The notes beneath the pieces were generated by a model that was given only the letters and a program-made list of their open reading frames with translations, did no database searches and had not been told where the DNA came from. Made by a program: the position numbers and the translations under genes. Below, piece by piece: positions 12,537-13,307 of a DNA stretch of 13,307 nucleotides. This DNA comes from AC-69 sp036519575 (GTDB lineage: Bacteria > Actinomycetota > UBA4738 > HRBIN12): NCBI GenBank assembly GCA_036519575.1, contig DATDKZ010000247.1, forward strand, positions 1-13,307, written 5' to 3'. How positions within the stretch are numbered: the first letter of the stretch is position 1; every line of letters starts with the position of its first letter.

Positions 12537-12590
12537 CTACGCCGGGCTTCGCCCGCCGTAGAAGAACCAGTCACCGAAGACGTGCCGCAT
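12537..12590 (-). CDS. Aromatic leader peptide of aroF (17 aa)
   Basis: This short ORF encodes MRHVFGDWFFYGGRSPA and ends in TAG. Five of residues 5-11 are aromatic: Phe5, Trp8, Phe9, Phe10, Tyr11. It lies between a good promoter and a U-tailed terminator, upstream of DAHP synthase, the committed enzyme for exactly those amino acids. The arrangement matches ribosome-mediated attenuators such as trpL and pheL. Codons 12-17 contain RNA segments 1 (CGGGC) and 2 (GCCCGG), so ribosome position would decide the fold. No Shine-Dalgarno precedes the ATG, but the promoter predicts a transcript starting close to it, so leaderless initiation is likely. The peptide itself probably has no other function. 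Confidence is high because composition, position and RNA fold agree. Confidence 0.85.
   Translation of the reverse strand: MRHVFGDWFFYGGRSPA
12540..12560 (-). promoter_or_regulatory. Attenuator segments 1 and 2 (pause hairpin; antiterminator with segment 3)
   Basis: Right after the Phe-Tyr codons the RNA can fold CGGGC (12555-12551, segment 1) onto GCCCG (12547-12543, in segment 2). Flanking CG pairs around a G-G mismatch extend the stem. Segment 2, GCCCGG (12547-12542), is also exactly complementary to CCGGGC (12506-12501) in the 5' arm of the terminator. The 1:2, 2:3 and 3:4 pairings exclude one another, the classic attenuator layout. Confidence 0.75.
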
Positions 12591-12596
12591 CAGGCG
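12585..12596 (-). repeat. 12-nt direct repeat, copy at the leader peptide start
   Basis: This is the second copy of CGCCTGATGCGG, containing the ATG-CGG that begins the leader peptide. The partner at 12453-12464 sits at the aroF ribosome site. Confidence 0.7.
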
Positions 12597-12599
12597 CCT

Positions 12600-12628
12600 A
12601 TCGTGCCAGGCCAGCAGGACGATGGCAA
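12600..12628 (-). promoter_or_regulatory. Promoter of the aroF leader transcript
   Basis: On the minus strand TTGCCA (12628-12623, 5 of 6 bases of TTGACA), a 17-base spacer and CACGAT (12605-12600) are in register, with a TGG extension just before the -10. The leader ATG is nine bases past the -10, so the 5' UTR would be zero to a few bases. The spacer length is ideal; the -10 is only a fair match. Confidence 0.6.
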
Positions 12629-12695
12629 CCGGTTCGCCTCGGTCGCATCCCGCAGGACGACGCTGGCGGGACGGCGCGGACACCCGCCGTCGGAC

Positions 12696-12701
12696 TACGA
12701 T
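12696..12701 (+). promoter_or_regulatory. Leaderless-type -10 element of upp
   Basis: TACGAT (4 of 6 bases of TATAAT) is followed by GCGCGC and then the GTG start of upp, the same six-base spacing as at moaE and the metalloprotease. There is no Shine-Dalgarno and no clear -35. Confidence 0.5.
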
Positions 12702-12707
12702 GCGCGC

Positions 12708-13307
12708 GTGGTGACCGTGGTCGCGCACCCGCTGGCTGAGCACCTCCTGACTCAGCTCCGCGATCGCGACACCCCCCCGCCGGTCTTCCGTACGCTGGCC
12801 AAGCGCCTGGCCTTGGCCATCACGTTCGAGGCGATCCGAGACCTCCCCACCGATGAGGTCAAGATCGAGACGCCGCTCGAGCCCACGACGGGCCGCATCC
12901 TGGCAGAGACCCTGGTGGCGGTTCCGATCCTCCGGGCCGGCCTGGGGATGCTGGAGGCCGTGACCGAGCTGTTCCCGGAGGTGGCCGTGGGCTACATCGG
13001 GCTCGAACGCGACGAGGCCTCCCTGCTTCCGCAGTCGTACTACCGAAAGCTGCCGGAGGTGGGCGGTCGCCACGTGCTCGTCCTGGACCCCATGTTGGCC
13101 ACCGGCGGATCGGGCGCGGCGGCGTGCGCCGCCGTGAAGGAGGGCACCCCCGCATCGGTCCGGTTCGTGTGCGTTGTCTCCGCACCCGAGGGGATCGGCA
13201 AGATGCAGGCCGAACACCCGGATGTCCCCATCTTCACCGCCGCCGTCGACCGGCAACTGAACGACCGCGGATATATCCTGCCGGGCCTCGGCGACTTCGG
13301 GGACCGG
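12708..13307 (+). CDS. upp: Uracil phosphoribosyltransferase (3' end beyond window), first 200 residues
   Basis: It makes UMP from uracil and PRPP in pyrimidine salvage, in the cytoplasm. Family motifs are in order: VAHPLAEHLLTQLRD near the start, VPILRAGLGM (72-81), YYRKLP (111-116), the PRPP loop VLDPMLATGGSG (125-136), SAPEGI (158-163) and the uracil-site end DRGYILPGLGDFGDR (186-200). The window stops in frame just after GDR; about 5-10 residues are missing compared with the usual length near 208. The usual GDAGDR reads GDFGDR here, a change I also recall from some eukaryotic enzymes (NFGDR). I chose the GTG at 12708 because TACGAT lies six bases before it; the next codon is also GTG and cannot be excluded. 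It diverges from aroF and its leader. Confidence 0.95.
   Translation, partial: MVTVVAHPLAEHLLTQLRDRDTPPPVFRTLAKRLALAITFEAIRDLPTDEVKIETPLEPTTGRILAETLVAVPILRAGLGMLEAVTELFPEVAVGYIGLERDEASLLPQSYYRKLPEVGGRHVLVLDPMLATGGSGAAACAAVKEGTPASVRFVCVVSAPEGIGKMQAEHPDVPIFTAAVDRQLNDRGYILPGLGDFGDR

Noticed and set aside
12591..13256. Long minus-strand frame ending in the aromatic leader peptide
   Set aside because: Upstream of the ATG at 12590 the frame is antisense to upp and has no similarity to anything. The promoter at 12600-12628 supports a short leader ORF instead.

Overview
The window is GC-rich, with strong G/C preference at third codon positions. It reads as a chromosomal segment of an actinobacterium (Actinomycetota), probably an uncultivated or deep-branching one. 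The best evidence is three genes lying close together whose families are typical of that phylum: a UPF0182 membrane protein, a YlbL-type PDZ/Lon-like protease, and an HExxH metalloprotease of the 'F420-associated' DUF2342 type. From memory, Mycobacterium tuberculosis has the same trio at Rv3193c-Rv3195. No insertion sequence, CRISPR array or phage gene is visible.

Layout. Bases 1-156 hold nothing I can name. An initiator tRNA-fMet gene (minus) with a downstream hairpin follows, then a doubtful small ORF. Next come the UPF0182 protein and the PDZ/Lon-like protease (both minus). Divergent from them is a 122-aa two-helix membrane protein. It converges, with 6 bp between stops, on an MreB-like actin homologue (minus), which is translationally coupled to moaE upstream of it. 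moaE and the Zn-metalloprotease diverge from a 72-bp gap in which both appear to be leaderless. A roughly 200-nt, hairpin-rich leader precedes a 107-aa membrane protein. A 265-aa protein with a probable split-barrel C-terminal half comes next and ends at a GC-only hairpin, facing the end of a secreted alkaline-phosphatase-superfamily protein (minus). The last part has a type I-beta DAHP synthase (aroF, minus) divergent from uracil phosphoribosyltransferase (upp, plus, cut by the window end).

Most notable find: the aroF leader carries what looks like a complete transcription attenuator. It has a 17-codon leader peptide, MRHVFGDWFFYGGRSPA, with five aromatic codons (Phe, Trp, Phe, Phe, Tyr) within seven positions. 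Four RNA segments of the CGGGC/GCCCGG type can pair 1:2, 2:3 or 3:4, and a U-tailed terminator ends just before aroF. This would let the first enzyme of the shikimate pathway respond to charging of all three aromatic tRNAs, on top of the allosteric control expected from its N-terminal ACT-like domain.

A second theme is leaderless expression: three start codons (moaE, metalloprotease, upp) each lie exactly six bases after a TANNAT hexamer. All functional statements rest on reading the sequence and recalled family knowledge; no search was run.
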